Of a stretch of 64,000 nucleotides of DNA, positions 20,496 through 30,979 are shown one piece after another. Position 1 is the stretch's first letter, and the number at the start of each line of letters is the position of its first letter. The stretch comes from Labyrinthula sp. Ha (taxonomy: Eukaryota; Sar; Bigyra; Labyrinthulida; Labyrinthulaceae): NCBI GenBank assembly GCA_015227615.1, contig JAALGZ010000021.1, positions 620,001 through 684,000 of the forward strand. The letters are read 5' to 3'. The notes below the pieces were generated by a model. The model saw only the letters and a program-made list of their open reading frames with translations, was not told the DNA's origin and did not search any database. The position numbers and the translations under genes were made by a program.

Positions 20496-23329
20496 CTTCT
20501 TACTAAGGCAGAATTGGGTCACATTAGCCAATTCAAAAGGACTTAAATAAATTATCTCAATCATGTACCATATGAAAACTCTCAAGAGATGGACCATGTG
20601 GCGAATATCTACACAACTCATGGCATATTCCCGGTTATATTGTCATTCTTATTAGGTTTTCATACTGTGCAAAAAAGAGAAAAAAAAAACAGTCACTTCA
20701 CACAATTCTATATTTATTAAGAGTTGAAAATAAAAACAAAATAAGAAAAATTGGGTATATATCAAGATCCCAGACTTCGCGTTGATAATCAGATTCGAGC
20801 TCGTTATCAGTTCATTACTTATAATTCTTATCAAAGACAAACCGTGGATATGTCTGATTGAAATTAATATTGAAGAATGAAACCAATGGATGATATTCCA
20901 ATTAAACCAGCGCAACAAAAATTACCATATCATTTCACTTCAATCATCTCGTATTTGCACCTGTAGTACCATTTGGTCCTTTACAACTAAAATGATACCT
21001 GGGTAATTAATATGTTTTTAATCCAAAGTTTAGCTTGTAAAGAGAAGAATATAAACAGGGACGTAGTCTTTGATTACAAGAAATACATAAAATTGAATAA
21101 CTTAAGAATATTGTTTCTCTCTGAAGCCCGTGTAACATGCAATGACTTAATGAACAAGAATAGCTTGTTCAATGATAATAAATGAGTCAGGCTTGATGAC
21201 ATCACTTGTTTAAATTTAGTATATTAACCCATGAGTATTGGGAGTAAATAAGCTGTCGTTTCTCGTTGCAAGAAAATATATAAGCGGGGTCAAATGGAGT
21301 AGGCTGCCAATCTATTTTGCATAAAAATGGTATACATTCGTGAATCAATGTCACTGACTCCCATAGCTGATGTCCACATAGAGCTTCTACATCTAACTAT
21401 ACTGGCTCTTAATGAGCACATTCGCTAACAAAAGGATCTTTCACCATAATTTCTATCCACCGTTGGTCGTTTATGCTCGCGAGAACATATGGTAAGCAAC
21501 AAGAGATCTGTAAAACTAGAGAACATCATTTGATTTTTATGTAAATTTCTTTTCCAAGTAACTCAATCGAAACTAAGATTTAAAAATATTATTAAATTAC
21601 ATAAGTTTCTCCTGCAACACGACCATGATTACAGCCACATGTGGTTTCATGATTGTACATAAGGGAATGTGATAGATTTAATCAAGTCCGGGATAGTCAA
21701 TTATAATTTAAAGGCAATGAGCCCAACATTCACAGTTGTAGACAACCTGGTCAATCGATTGAAGTTGAAACAGTAATAAAATAATATCTTTTTTATATCT
21801 TCTAGGCATTATTTATTTATTAGTACCATTCTAACACTCTTAATAACATTGCAAATTAGTCTGCTTTTACGCAGCATCTTCTCCTAAAAAATTCCCAATT
21901 CAAAGACATGAAACAACTCCAGTACAGAATTATAAGATTACCTACTTCAGAGATTTTCTTAGCATGGAAAAAATATAAATAAATGCGCTTTCAGGCTGTA
22001 TTTACATTTGCTCTGAATAATGAATCCTAATATGACAAAGAAATGCACAATGTACATCATCATTCCTTTACTTCTGACGTTCAAGATAACAATGCCCAGG
22101 TTAAATTTAAGTTTCGGCTTTTTGAGAATAAAAGAAGAAAGGTACTAAGATTTGAACCCATTACTCTAAACCTTAAATTTGTCGGGGAAATCATGATCAA
22201 CAACTTCCACCACAGAACTTTGGTTCTCAGTTCCTTCACTGGGTGTTAGAGAAAGCGAAGACACTTAGCCCAACGCGAGTAATAGATTAGTTGAAGATAT
22301 TAGGGGTAAAATTCAGAAGCAAAGGCAGAAATCTTGAATTTGTCTTTAAAGTTGGATTAGGAGTTTCTTACATACTTGCTTTGTACATTTAAGCAAGGCT
22401 AAGTAAAGAGTACTCAAACAAGTATTATGACTTTATTAAAGTGAATTGACCCAATAAGATAAAAATACATCTTTTGACATATTATGCCCCTCGGCGTTAA
22501 CTTCTTGGATATCTTCATCTGCCAGCGAATATGAACGATAGCCATTAAAGCTAGAAAGTCCATCATCCTTGAATTAGATCGCTGTGGTCTAACTAAATTG
22601 TATCCTTTCCTGATATCATCGCGTCATAATCGTTCACAATTACTTGTAAAACACTTAAGCACAAGCATTTCTGTACTATAGCTATCAAACGGAAGTAGGT
22701 TTCTCTTTTTCACCTTTTTTAGAAACACTAGCAAAAAAACTGTTCAGATTAAAGTAAAGCTTTAGCGCACACACTTTCGTTGGAATTAGATTTTCTCGAG
22801 TATTTAGAAGATATGAATAAAAAAACATAATGTATCGAAGAAAATCTCGCATTTTATTTTAACTATACGAAATAATAAATTTAACTGATAAAGGAATGAA
22901 CTAATCGATCTCTTAGTGCAGGTTACACCACATTACGAAGAGCAGAAGGCTATCGTGGTGTCGTAAAAGAAAAGGTGAAGTAGACCACCTTCTTGCCAAC
23001 TCAGGATTTTGGTATGTAGCAAGTCACATTGTTCTCTACCACTAGATGCAGCCAGCAGAACATTATCAAAATTAAAAAAAATAATACTAACTTAAAAATA
23101 TTATCCAGTCATAGAGAAAGCGTTAACAATGCAGATTTTACAGAGAAGGCACTGTGACATAAATTTAATATTACCAAGGAGACATGCACTATGTAAAGTT
23201 CGAGGCAAATATCCTGGAAAACGTTATGCAGTAAACCTCAACGAAACAATATCAACCAGCACCTGTATTTTTTTTTTGTTCTTTAAATATATCCTGTTAA
23301 CTTATTATCATCATTTTCGTGCTGGTTGA

Positions 23330-23760
23330 ATACAAGCTCTTGCTCGACATATCCAGCCTTGCTGAGAGATGGCTAATAAGAAGCCGTTGTCTATATAGAA
23401 CAGCTTCCGGGAGGCTTGCTCTTACCCTCAAAATAACATATAAGAAGAATCAATAGGTACATCTGCGTCTTTGTTGAATGCAGTATGTCCTGATCTTAAG
23501 TTCCGTCGCCATTCGAACCTGATGGAGTTGTGCAGAGAAATTATTCTTCTTACTAGAGGAAACTAAGAAAACTGCAAGCTAACTATGGCAACGCCTCCTA
23601 GCATACGAAACAGGAGTATATGGAGGAATGTTCGGGTTCTTCCTCAGTCACACCGTAACCCGTGCAACAACACCGAAACTGTGAAGCCTTTCACCGTTGA
23701 GCGAGCGAGCTAGAAAAATGCTAGAAAAAAAGTAATGGATGTAGCACATGCAAAGCACCT
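23330..23760. other. GC-richer patch in desert
   Basis: This stretch is visibly richer in G and C than its surroundings and contains short motifs such as gcgagcgagc. I tested it by eye for tRNA, SRP RNA, U2, U4 and U6 signatures and found none. It may be a decayed insertion or an unrecognised RNA gene. Confidence 0.3.
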
Positions 23761-24190
23761 GATATAAAAGGATATGTTCATTGAGTAGAGAGCGTGTGCT
23801 GTCCCTTTCATAGTAATAAATAATAAACCTATTTTTTCAATGCCATCCGTTTCCAGCAACCATAACAAATGCCTGTATTTGCGTTTTGTACGAAAACCCT
23901 AATCCTATCCTTGTAATTTCACCTTTTTCCAAAATCTGACCCTAAAACATACCTTGTACTCGAATTTCACATCCTGTTGAACATCGCTTCTCGCTAATAG
24001 CTTAATTTTGGGTTTGTTGTGTTTCCTGTGTAAAATTATAGATACTGCTTTCCCCTTCTTCAGATAAGTTCTAGAGATGGGTCACTGTGCTCTCTTTTTC
24101 TACTGGTCCAAATTGTGCCTTTACTATTTTCCTTTATCTAAATTTCGTGCTTCTTGATTATCATTATTTTTGGATTAGATTTCTTGGAAA

Positions 24191-24613
24191 TTGAAATATC
24201 AGATGATGTTGACATTTATTTCATACTTAGAGGAATTAAAATGCAATCTAGGAACCAAATATGGTGGAAAACATATTTATAGCTCTAACATATGCTTGAA
24301 AGAAGAGTTCTCATATTTTCGACACTTTAATTCCCACAACTTTAATTTGAAATGCCTTCAAGTTTCTAACAATATGTTCTTGTGGGTATATCCATGTTTT
24401 CCCAGTTCCGGAACTAATCACGGAACTTCCATTTCACCAAGTGCCCAAAATGAATATTCCTACGAACCGTTAAACAACCGAATCTCAAAAAGAAAAAGCA
24501 AAGAAAAACACGAGGAAAAGATCACGAAACAACTGATAAGGAGAAGAAAATTTATGCTTATTAGCCAGAATATACCATCTTCATATGTTAAAATCATTCA
24601 CCAGCATACTTAG
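24191..24613 (+). CDS. Doubtful ORF upstream of eIF5, up to 140 residues
   Basis: Open frame from a TTG at 24191; the first ATG is at 24203 (MMLTFISYLEELK), giving about 136 residues, ending in TAG. The N-terminal two thirds are unremarkable, with five Cys; residues about 95-120 are strongly basic (RISKRKSKEKHEEKITKQLIRRRKF), possibly helical. No family is recognised and no signal peptide or membrane segment is evident. It ends 83 bp before the eIF5 ATG, leaving room for the eIF5 promoter. Length is above most chance frames in this AT-rich DNA, but there is no independent support. Confidence 0.3.
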   Translation: MKYQMMLTFISYLEELKCNLGTKYGGKHIYSSNICLKEEFSYFRHFNSHNFNLKCLQVSNNMFLWVYPCFPSSGTNHGTSISPSAQNEYSYEPLNNRISKRKSKEKHEEKITKQLIRRRKFMLISQNIPSSYVKIIHQHT

Positions 24614-24695
24614 AAAATATTTAGAACCTGACGAACAAAATATACAAAAATCTTAAATCCTTTGAAAGACATAAGCAAGATTACACGCTAAAAAA

Positions 24696-25877
24696 ATGAC
24701 TTCCCTCATAAATGTGAACGGCAGTGATGATCCAAGTTATAGATACAAGATGCCTCGGTTGATATCAAAGGTAGAAGGCCGAGGAAATGGAGTAAAGACT
24801 GTAATAGTAAACGCATCCGACATAGCAAATGCTCTGAAGAGATCAACGGCACAAGTCACGAAATTCTTTGGATGTGAGTTAGGTGCTATGTCTAAATATA
24901 CTGAGAGTGAGGATAAAGCCCTTGTTAATGGATCCTTTGATACTAAGGTATTGCAGGAAAGTTTAACTATTTACATTGAGAAGTTTGTACTTTGTCCTTC
25001 ATGTAACAATCCGGAGACAGTTCAAGAAATAAAAGGGAAAAAGAAGTCAGCTGTCCTATATTTGGATTGTAAGGCATGTGGTGCACATGAGGAAGCTGAC
25101 AACAGCCACAAGCTAATGTCATTCATTGTGAAGGAGATTGGAACGAGCGATAAAAAGGGAAAGAAAAGTAAGAAAGATAAGAAGAAGAAAAAGAAAGGTA
25201 AGAAGAAAAAGAGGGATAGTGGTTCTGAAAGTGATGGGCAGGAAAATGAAAATTCCAACGCAACTAAAGAGGAGGATGCCAAAGAAGTTGAAGGGAAATT
25301 GGGTGAATTAAGTATTCAAGAAAAGGAATCACTTGAAGTAGGAATTGAAAAGACCAAGGAGTTATTGAAAAGCGAAGAAAATGATCAAATATTGAACCAA
25401 CTGGAGAAGATCCAGGATGAGCTTAACTTGAGCAGATTGGATCAATTAACTATGATTTTTCTAGCTGTGTTAAGCAAAGATTTCGTTTCAAAGCCTTCTA
25501 AGATGCTACAGAATTTTGAGTTGATCGAGAAGACTATGAACCAAGTTAGTAAACTGTTTTTGAACCCTGAAGAAGGTCAAATTGAGTTGTTTTTGCTCTT
25601 TGAGGAAGCATTGAGTAGAAGTCAGGATGAAAAAATAATGAAAATGGTTCCATTATTCTTAAAAGAAATGTATGAGAGGGAACTTATCACTGATAAGGGG
25701 TTCGCTATCTGGTTCAACAGTGCTTTTGACAAGGTAGAGTTATGGAAGCAAAAGTTTGTTCACAAGAGAGAACCCATTGAAAAGCCAACTTTGAAAAGAA
25801 TGAAGGAGGAGGCCAAACTATTTCAAAGTCTTCTAGATTCAGATTCTGACTCGGATACTGCAAGCGAAACTGACTAG
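24696..25877 (+). CDS. EIF5: Translation initiation factor eIF5
   Basis: A 393-residue eIF5, the GTPase-activating protein for eIF2 in the 43S/48S complex. The N-terminal IF5/eIF2-beta domain is very well conserved: YRYKMPRL (residues 15-22) with the arginine finger at Arg16 (human Arg15), KVEGRGNGVKTVIVN, and KFFGCELGA. A C2-C2 zinc ribbon follows (CPSC and CKAC pairs, about residues 108-130). Then comes a lysine-rich linker (about 155-180) and an acidic stretch. The C-terminal W2/MIF4G-like domain (about 240-375) contains VPLFLKEMYERELITD and the aromatic/acidic box that binds eIF1 and eIF2-beta, and the tail is Ser/Asp-rich (DSDSDSDTASETD). No intron. ATG preceded by seven A; stop TAG. First of three well-supported plus-strand genes. 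Confidence 0.95.
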   Translation: MTSLINVNGSDDPSYRYKMPRLISKVEGRGNGVKTVIVNASDIANALKRSTAQVTKFFGCELGAMSKYTESEDKALVNGSFDTKVLQESLTIYIEKFVLCPSCNNPETVQEIKGKKKSAVLYLDCKACGAHEEADNSHKLMSFIVKEIGTSDKKGKKSKKDKKKKKKGKKKKRDSGSESDGQENENSNATKEEDAKEVEGKLGELSIQEKESLEVGIEKTKELLKSEENDQILNQLEKIQDELNLSRLDQLTMIFLAVLSKDFVSKPSKMLQNFELIEKTMNQVSKLFLNPEEGQIELFLLFEEALSRSQDEKIMKMVPLFLKEMYERELITDKGFAIWFNSAFDKVELWKQKFVHKREPIEKPTLKRMKEEAKLFQSLLDSDSDSDTASETD

Positions 25878-26962
25878 CTGGGACTTTTAAGTTTAACTTT
25901 CACCTAAGCCCTAACTTTATATTTTATGGAGCTTTCGATAGTTACTCGAACTGGTCCATGTTCGGGAGCTTGGATTGCCATCCAAGCAATACGATATCTT
26001 AGGGATCATAACGCAATGACGCTTCAATTTTAATGCTCATTATAGCTTTCTCGACATCAAGTCCAAAAAGCATACAATTTTCCTTTAAACAAAGATTATT
26101 GGATATCATTCTATTAGCAACAGATCTGTTAACAAACCTTGATGGTGCGCCTAAATACCAAGAATGGAAAACTTTACCTAATGGGTTTGGTAATTTATTC
26201 AACTACAGAGTACGTGACCTTCTAGTAAAACTTTAAACGAGGAGAAAATTATTCATAAATTTTACTAATTTTTTAAGTCAGTATTACTTGAACATCTTCA
26301 ACGCTAATCTTCAATCTACCGCACGACCAAAGTCATCCAGAAAATATTGGCTCAGAAACTTAAGTCTTGGCTGCTCTCAACTAAGGAAAAGCGCTTGGAA
26401 GAGTAGCTATAGAGGAACATTTAAATTTTAACAATTTAAGTTATTTTGTATTTATATTAGCAAGGTTAAGAAAAAACAACCTAGATGAACTTTGATTTGA
26501 TTGAGTCTCTGCAAACTTGTTCAAGAACCTGGGCAGTGCCCAGAAGTTTGAACCAACCTTTGTCCTACCTAAATAAGACATACTAATCTCTTCATTAGGA
26601 AGTACACAGGAATGTTACCCGTAACCTTTGGGCTTTAAACTGTAACTGTTATGTTCTTTATCTTTGTCTAAAGCCTGTCCATTTTATCATTGGGGGAATT
26701 GTCATTTTGGGAAACAAAATAAGTATCACTATCGTAAGTAATTAATGATATTATACTGGTAGTTCTGGTATCTTGGCTTATTTATATTCAAAAATGTCCA
26801 ATCTAATTAAACTGTAATTGTTTTGTTTCGTTGATAGAAGGTAATTCAACTAGCGGAAGAGACCTGTCTAAATCATATTCCAGAATTGCCCAAAATCTAC
26901 GAAGGGTTCCAAATTTAGAACACATAATCTTCACCCCCAAAACCAAACCAGACTAAAACAAA
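25878..26962. other. Intergenic region between eIF5 and scramblase genes
   Basis: About 1.1 kb. Overlapping 67-residue frames lie on both strands at about 26000-26236; neither resembles a known family, and overlap on opposite strands argues that at most one is real. The last 150 bp presumably hold the scramblase promoter. No RNA gene seen. Confidence 0.4.
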
Positions 26963-27988
26963 ATGGATTTTGAACAATTAGCACTACCACCAGAACAGCA
27001 AAGCATGGCACAGTTGTCAGTGAACACTCAAGGTCTTGAGATTCTAGTTGGGAGGAAGAAGTTGCTAGTTAAACAAAACTTCGATGCGGTTGGCGGTCTT
27101 CTGGATGTTACGAGTTGTGGCACAATTCAGCTAGGTAACAGGTTTGATGTGTACGATGCGGAAACAGCTGATCTTCTGGTAAGAATGGAAGAGAGTGCAG
27201 ACAAAGCGAAAAGATGTTGCTGTGCACCGAATCATTCCTTTAAAATGCTTGTTAAGGAAAGACCTTCTGTTGGAAGGAAAGTTGTAATGGAGATCCACAG
27301 ACCTTTTACTTTAGGATGCTTTCCATTTTTGAACATTTGTTCTCAAAGACAAACGACAAAGCTACCAGATGGAACCATCCTAGGATCCGCTGAACAGGTG
27401 AAGCCTTTTGGAGGAGGAATTGCACCCAAATTTACCATCAAGAACAAAGTAGGTGATGAAGCAATGGATCTCACAGGACCTGCATTTTGTGTGGGTGGTT
27501 TAATTGGAAATTTCTTTCAGCAAAAGTTTGAACTGAAATCTCTTGCTTCTGAGAAAATCAAAGGTAACATTGTTCATCTTGCAGCCAATGATGTTCAAGA
27601 GGGTGTTTCAGATGTACTTGGAGGAGCAGACAGATTACTGATTGAACTTCAAGACACAAAAAACTTGGATGCTGCAGCATATGCGAACTTAATTGGAACA
27701 GTTGTGTTGTTGGATTACGCATTTTATGAAGCAGGACCAAAAGCGGAATGTGATGTGAGATCGTGTAACTACTCGTTTGTGTGCGGGTATATGTATTGCT
27801 GTGGAGGAATGGCATCAGTCAAATGTACATTTAGAAGAAAAAATGAAAATAAAGGAGAGGAAGAAGAAATACCTGAGCATCCTGAAGCTGAAGGGATGGT
27901 TCCAGATGCAAATGCAGAAGCTGAGAAAGCAAAGGAGAAACTGAATAACTGGAGACCAAAGTTTCCAAAGTTAAATTTTAGCCTTTGA
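26963..27988 (+). CDS. Phospholipid scramblase family protein
   Basis: A 341-residue scramblase-domain protein (PLSCR family: beta-barrel around a C-terminal helix; Ca-linked lipid scrambling or signalling at membranes). Family order is visible: LEILVGRKKLLVKQNFDAVGG (about residues 25-45), RFDVYDAETADLL, a cysteine cluster CCCAPNHSF (about 89-97), then VVMEIHRPFTLGCFPFLNIC, where the RPF core is diagnostic, followed by LGSAEQVKPFGGGIAPKFTIKN, FELKSLASEKIKGNIV, and a C-terminal hydrophobic helix LIGTVVLLDYAFYE (about 235-250). A Cys/Gly-rich segment (SYNFVCGYMYCCGGMA-like) and an acidic-basic tail extend beyond the usual end. No Pro-rich N-terminal region. The Cys cluster may be palmitoylated, as in animals (inference). 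No intron; stop TGA. Confidence 0.85.
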   Translation: MDFEQLALPPEQQSMAQLSVNTQGLEILVGRKKLLVKQNFDAVGGLLDVTSCGTIQLGNRFDVYDAETADLLVRMEESADKAKRCCCAPNHSFKMLVKERPSVGRKVVMEIHRPFTLGCFPFLNICSQRQTTKLPDGTILGSAEQVKPFGGGIAPKFTIKNKVGDEAMDLTGPAFCVGGLIGNFFQQKFELKSLASEKIKGNIVHLAANDVQEGVSDVLGGADRLLIELQDTKNLDAAAYANLIGTVVLLDYAFYEAGPKAECDVRSCNYSFVCGYMYCCGGMASVKCTFRRKNENKGEEEEIPEHPEAEGMVPDANAEAEKAKEKLNNWRPKFPKLNFSL

Positions 27989-28399
27989 AGTAAATAAAGT
28001 TTAAATGTTTTTTTTATATGTCCATGCACTACTGGACTGACGTGTTCCTTTGCTATATTCTGTAACATAGTTTGAAATACATACGTTTAGTTATCGGGTT
28101 GCAATAAAAACACTTAGCCGTTAACGATTTAACACACACAAGAACTTTTATCTATCCTAGGAAGAAAGACATATATTGAATTTTCTTGGAGCTTTCTGCA
28201 TTTTTCTCAAACGTTTTTAGACTCTAGCGCTCAAGTTTATAGTGTCCGTTTTGTATTGATTAAGTGACTAAAACGTACATTTTCCAAACTGTATTCTGAA
28301 AAAATACCAGTAATAAAAAAACGGAACAAAAAATCTAAAAATCTAAAAAAACAAGAAAATTCCCACAAATATAAAACAAACACAACTTAAGCAAAAAAA
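27989..28399. other. Spacer upstream of membrane-LRR gene
   Basis: 410 bp containing the scramblase 3' end and the promoter of the next gene. The last 90 bp are strongly A-rich on the plus strand, as in leaders of other genes here. No other feature seen. Confidence 0.4.
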
Positions 28400-30979
28400 A
28401 TGAATCAAATTAGTTTGAAAGCTAAGGAAAATAGTGAAAATAAAGTTCAATCGAAGCAAAGTAGTAGTTCTGCTGTTTTAAAACGGGTCTTATGTTGCGT
28501 TCCCATCAATAGAGAAAAAGCCGAAGAAACTGAAACAGGAGAGGAATCAAAGCAGGCAAATGTTCAAGACTATATGCAATTTTTGATTCTTGTATTTATT
28601 TTTTATCTCCAACAAGTTGCTTTAATAATAATTGGAGATTTAAACTACCCAAAACAGTGGGAAGATTCTGTTTCTTGGCTTAGAGATGTTCTCTTTCCTG
28701 ATGTGAATCTCGATCTAAGCCCAGAAGATACATCAGTAGTACTATTAGCTATATATGGATTTCCAATTTTTATTCATGCACTTATTTTTGTAGCATCTGA
28801 AGGAGATAAACCAGATTACACACCGCGTATTTTTTTCTCAATCAAGACAATAATCTTCAGCAAGTTAATTCTCCTACTTTCAATTAGTTTGATTATTGGA
28901 GGAATTAATTTTGGAAAAGTTGGTTTTGTTTTTTATGCTTATATTCTTGGATTTGATATATTTCAAAGAATAAGACATAATTATATTGAAAAAGTATGGT
29001 TGCCAGAAAAGAAAAAAATAGGTTTTCAGTCAAATAGTGCAAGAATTAAGTTCTGGGATTTTGAGACTTCTATATATAGTATTATATCTGCAAGTTTGGT
29101 CACTCCTATGATGTCAATTACTATTCAACAAGGACTTTTGAATAAAAATACTCTTTTGGCTGTTATTTTTTCTATAATTGGGTTCTCAATAGTTTTTTAT
29201 TTACTTGCTTTTTACTATGCGGTGTATAAAAGTTATCCAAAAAATAAAAAAATTTTAAAATATGTTGGAATAAGAAGTCATAAAGTACCTATTAAAATAT
29301 TTCATAGATCACTTGAAGGTTATCAAGAAAGATTTAAATGGCTTCAGATATTATTTTTTATTGAAAAGATAAGCTTAGTTTTACCAGATACTGTCCTAGA
29401 TAATCAAACTCCAAATGGAATCCCAATTGGAGGATTATTCTCATTTTGTATAATTCTCTTTGTTTCTATTTTAGTTTATGCTAGATTACCTTACAAGAAT
29501 GCAGAACTTAATCGAATTGATACTTTAACAAGATTAAGTAATTTATTACTATTAGGCACTGCTTTGGTATTTACTACTGTAAATAATATCTCAGAAGACT
29601 TAGCGAATTTAATTATGTTTCTCATTAGTGCAGTGACTCTTTTATTTTGGATTTATATATTTAGATCAATTATTTTTTCTCTTCAAGGTTGGTTGAATTA
29701 TTTTCCTTTATTTGTTTTCGCTCGTTTTTTAATCCGAATGAGACGAAATTATCAAATCAAACAAAAATGGAAAGATATAGATTCTGTACAGAAAGTTGAA
29801 AATATTTTGAGAGGAAGAAAAAATAGAGGGGTGTCAAAATATGAGTGGTTGACTTTTACAGGTGACCAAAAATTAATGGTTCTGTGTGCTCATCGTGGTA
29901 AAAATAAAGAAATAAGTGATCTTGAATCAGCTGTTGAAGTACCAGTAATTTTGTATAATCTTGAAGATTCTCCATTCTTTCTTGATTTACTTAAACATGG
30001 ACTATCTGAAAATTTAAGGATTACAAATATAGATCTTGAAAGTGTTGGAATTAGTTCAATTGGAGTCGGATTTCTATTTGAAAGTAAAGTCTTTGAACGA
30101 CTACCCTGGTTAAAATCTCTTAATCTAAACACTGTAGAGTTAGAGAGTACAGGTGCTTTAAATCTTTTTACTTCTTTGGTAGAAACACGATGTACTGTTG
30201 CAGAAATTTCATTCAATTTTAACCAATTGACTTCTGAGCATTTTGGTATTTTTGGTGAATTCTTGAGAAGAAACGACATGCTAGCAAAACTTCATTTAAG
30301 TGTAAATCCCGAGATTGGACCGAAAGGAGTGGAGATTGTTTTACAATCCATGCAGGCAGAAAACTTTAGTTGTTTGAAGTTAATTAATGTTGGATTAGAC
30401 GACTCTAATGCAAGACTTTTGAAAAAGTTTTTGAGTGAAGCCAGAAAACTAGAAGTCTTCGATTTAAACTCAAATCAGCTGACGCATAGATCTTTACCAG
30501 AAATTTACGACAAGTTGGCAAATTTACCTAACAAGACTGAAATTGAGACCTCACTGTGGATGCAGTCAGATTGGCAACAGGCAAAGCAGGTCTTATTTCA
30601 TCTCAATGAATCATCGACTGCTTTAGCCAAAAATAAGAAACTAAACTTTGGTGGAAATGTGATGTTAATTGATGCGCCCCCAGTTGTAAATTTTAGTGAG
30701 GTTGTGGATTGTATAAATAAGAAAAAGTGTTTTAAATTTGAGAACGGGGAGATTGTAGATTTTTCTGATTTCTTGTACGAATGTGCGCATGAAGGGATTA
30801 ATGGATACATTACTGCTGCAGTTTCCACCTTAACTATAAATGAGAAACAAGTATTAAGAGGCAACCTCTTAGAGATGAGAAAGGGTAAAACGACAGGGGA
30901 ATCTATCAAGAACATAGTTGAAAATGAAGGTTTGTATAGAGTAAGTGAAACTCTAGAAGCCTTGAAGACTATCTTTTAA
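28400..30979 (+). CDS. Polytopic membrane protein with C-terminal leucine-rich repeats
   Basis: An 859-residue intron-free protein. After a cytosolic N-terminus of about 55 residues come about nine hydrophobic segments (roughly residues 58-80, 115-135, 153-173, 176-193, 228-248, 252-275, 340-362, 385-402, 408-432). The last block, with YARLPYKNAELNRIDTLTRLSNLLLLG, resembles the channel-like or TRP-like C-terminal membrane modules of large protist EGF/7TM proteins. A basic stretch (FARFLIRMRRNYQIKQKWKD) leads to RNI-type leucine-rich repeats (about 545-700), for example WLKSLNLNTVELESTGALNLF, EISFNFNQLTSEHFGIFGEFL, KLHLSVNPEIGPKGVEIVLQSM, KLINVGLDDSNARLLKKFL and VFDLNSNQLTHRSL, and a 130-residue tail of unknown type. 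By the positive-inside rule the repeats should be cytosolic. The architecture suggests a membrane sensor or channel with intracellular protein-binding repeats; ligand and ion selectivity are unknown. Stop TAA. Confidence 0.75.
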   Translation: MNQISLKAKENSENKVQSKQSSSSAVLKRVLCCVPINREKAEETETGEESKQANVQDYMQFLILVFIFYLQQVALIIIGDLNYPKQWEDSVSWLRDVLFPDVNLDLSPEDTSVVLLAIYGFPIFIHALIFVASEGDKPDYTPRIFFSIKTIIFSKLILLLSISLIIGGINFGKVGFVFYAYILGFDIFQRIRHNYIEKVWLPEKKKIGFQSNSARIKFWDFETSIYSIISASLVTPMMSITIQQGLLNKNTLLAVIFSIIGFSIVFYLLAFYYAVYKSYPKNKKILKYVGIRSHKVPIKIFHRSLEGYQERFKWLQILFFIEKISLVLPDTVLDNQTPNGIPIGGLFSFCIILFVSILVYARLPYKNAELNRIDTLTRLSNLLLLGTALVFTTVNNISEDLANLIMFLISAVTLLFWIYIFRSIIFSLQGWLNYFPLFVFARFLIRMRRNYQIKQKWKDIDSVQKVENILRGRKNRGVSKYEWLTFTGDQKLMVLCAHRGKNKEISDLESAVEVPVILYNLEDSPFFLDLLKHGLSENLRITNIDLESVGISSIGVGFLFESKVFERLPWLKSLNLNTVELESTGALNLFTSLVETRCTVAEISFNFNQLTSEHFGIFGEFLRRNDMLAKLHLSVNPEIGPKGVEIVLQSMQAENFSCLKLINVGLDDSNARLLKKFLSEARKLEVFDLNSNQLTHRSLPEIYDKLANLPNKTEIETSLWMQSDWQQAKQVLFHLNESSTALAKNKKLNFGGNVMLIDAPPVVNFSEVVDCINKKKCFKFENGEIVDFSDFLYECAHEGINGYITAAVSTLTINEKQVLRGNLLEMRKGKTTGESIKNIVENEGLYRVSETLEALKTIF

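Larger units (their letters stand above)
18225..24190. other. Gene desert
   Basis: Six kb without a recognisable gene. Short frames (for example 79 residues at 18802, 93 at 19229, 88 at 20652 on the minus strand) show no family features. Two local structures stand out and are listed separately: an imperfect palindrome at 20412-20495 and a more GC-rich patch at about 23330-23760. Confidence 0.55.

Noticed and set aside
22140-22180. tRNA T-arm-like motif (TTCAAAT loop)
   Set aside because: Stem has mismatches and there is no D or anticodon arm.
25022-25282. Minus-strand frame inside eIF5
   Set aside because: Shadow of the lysine-rich linker on the opposite strand.
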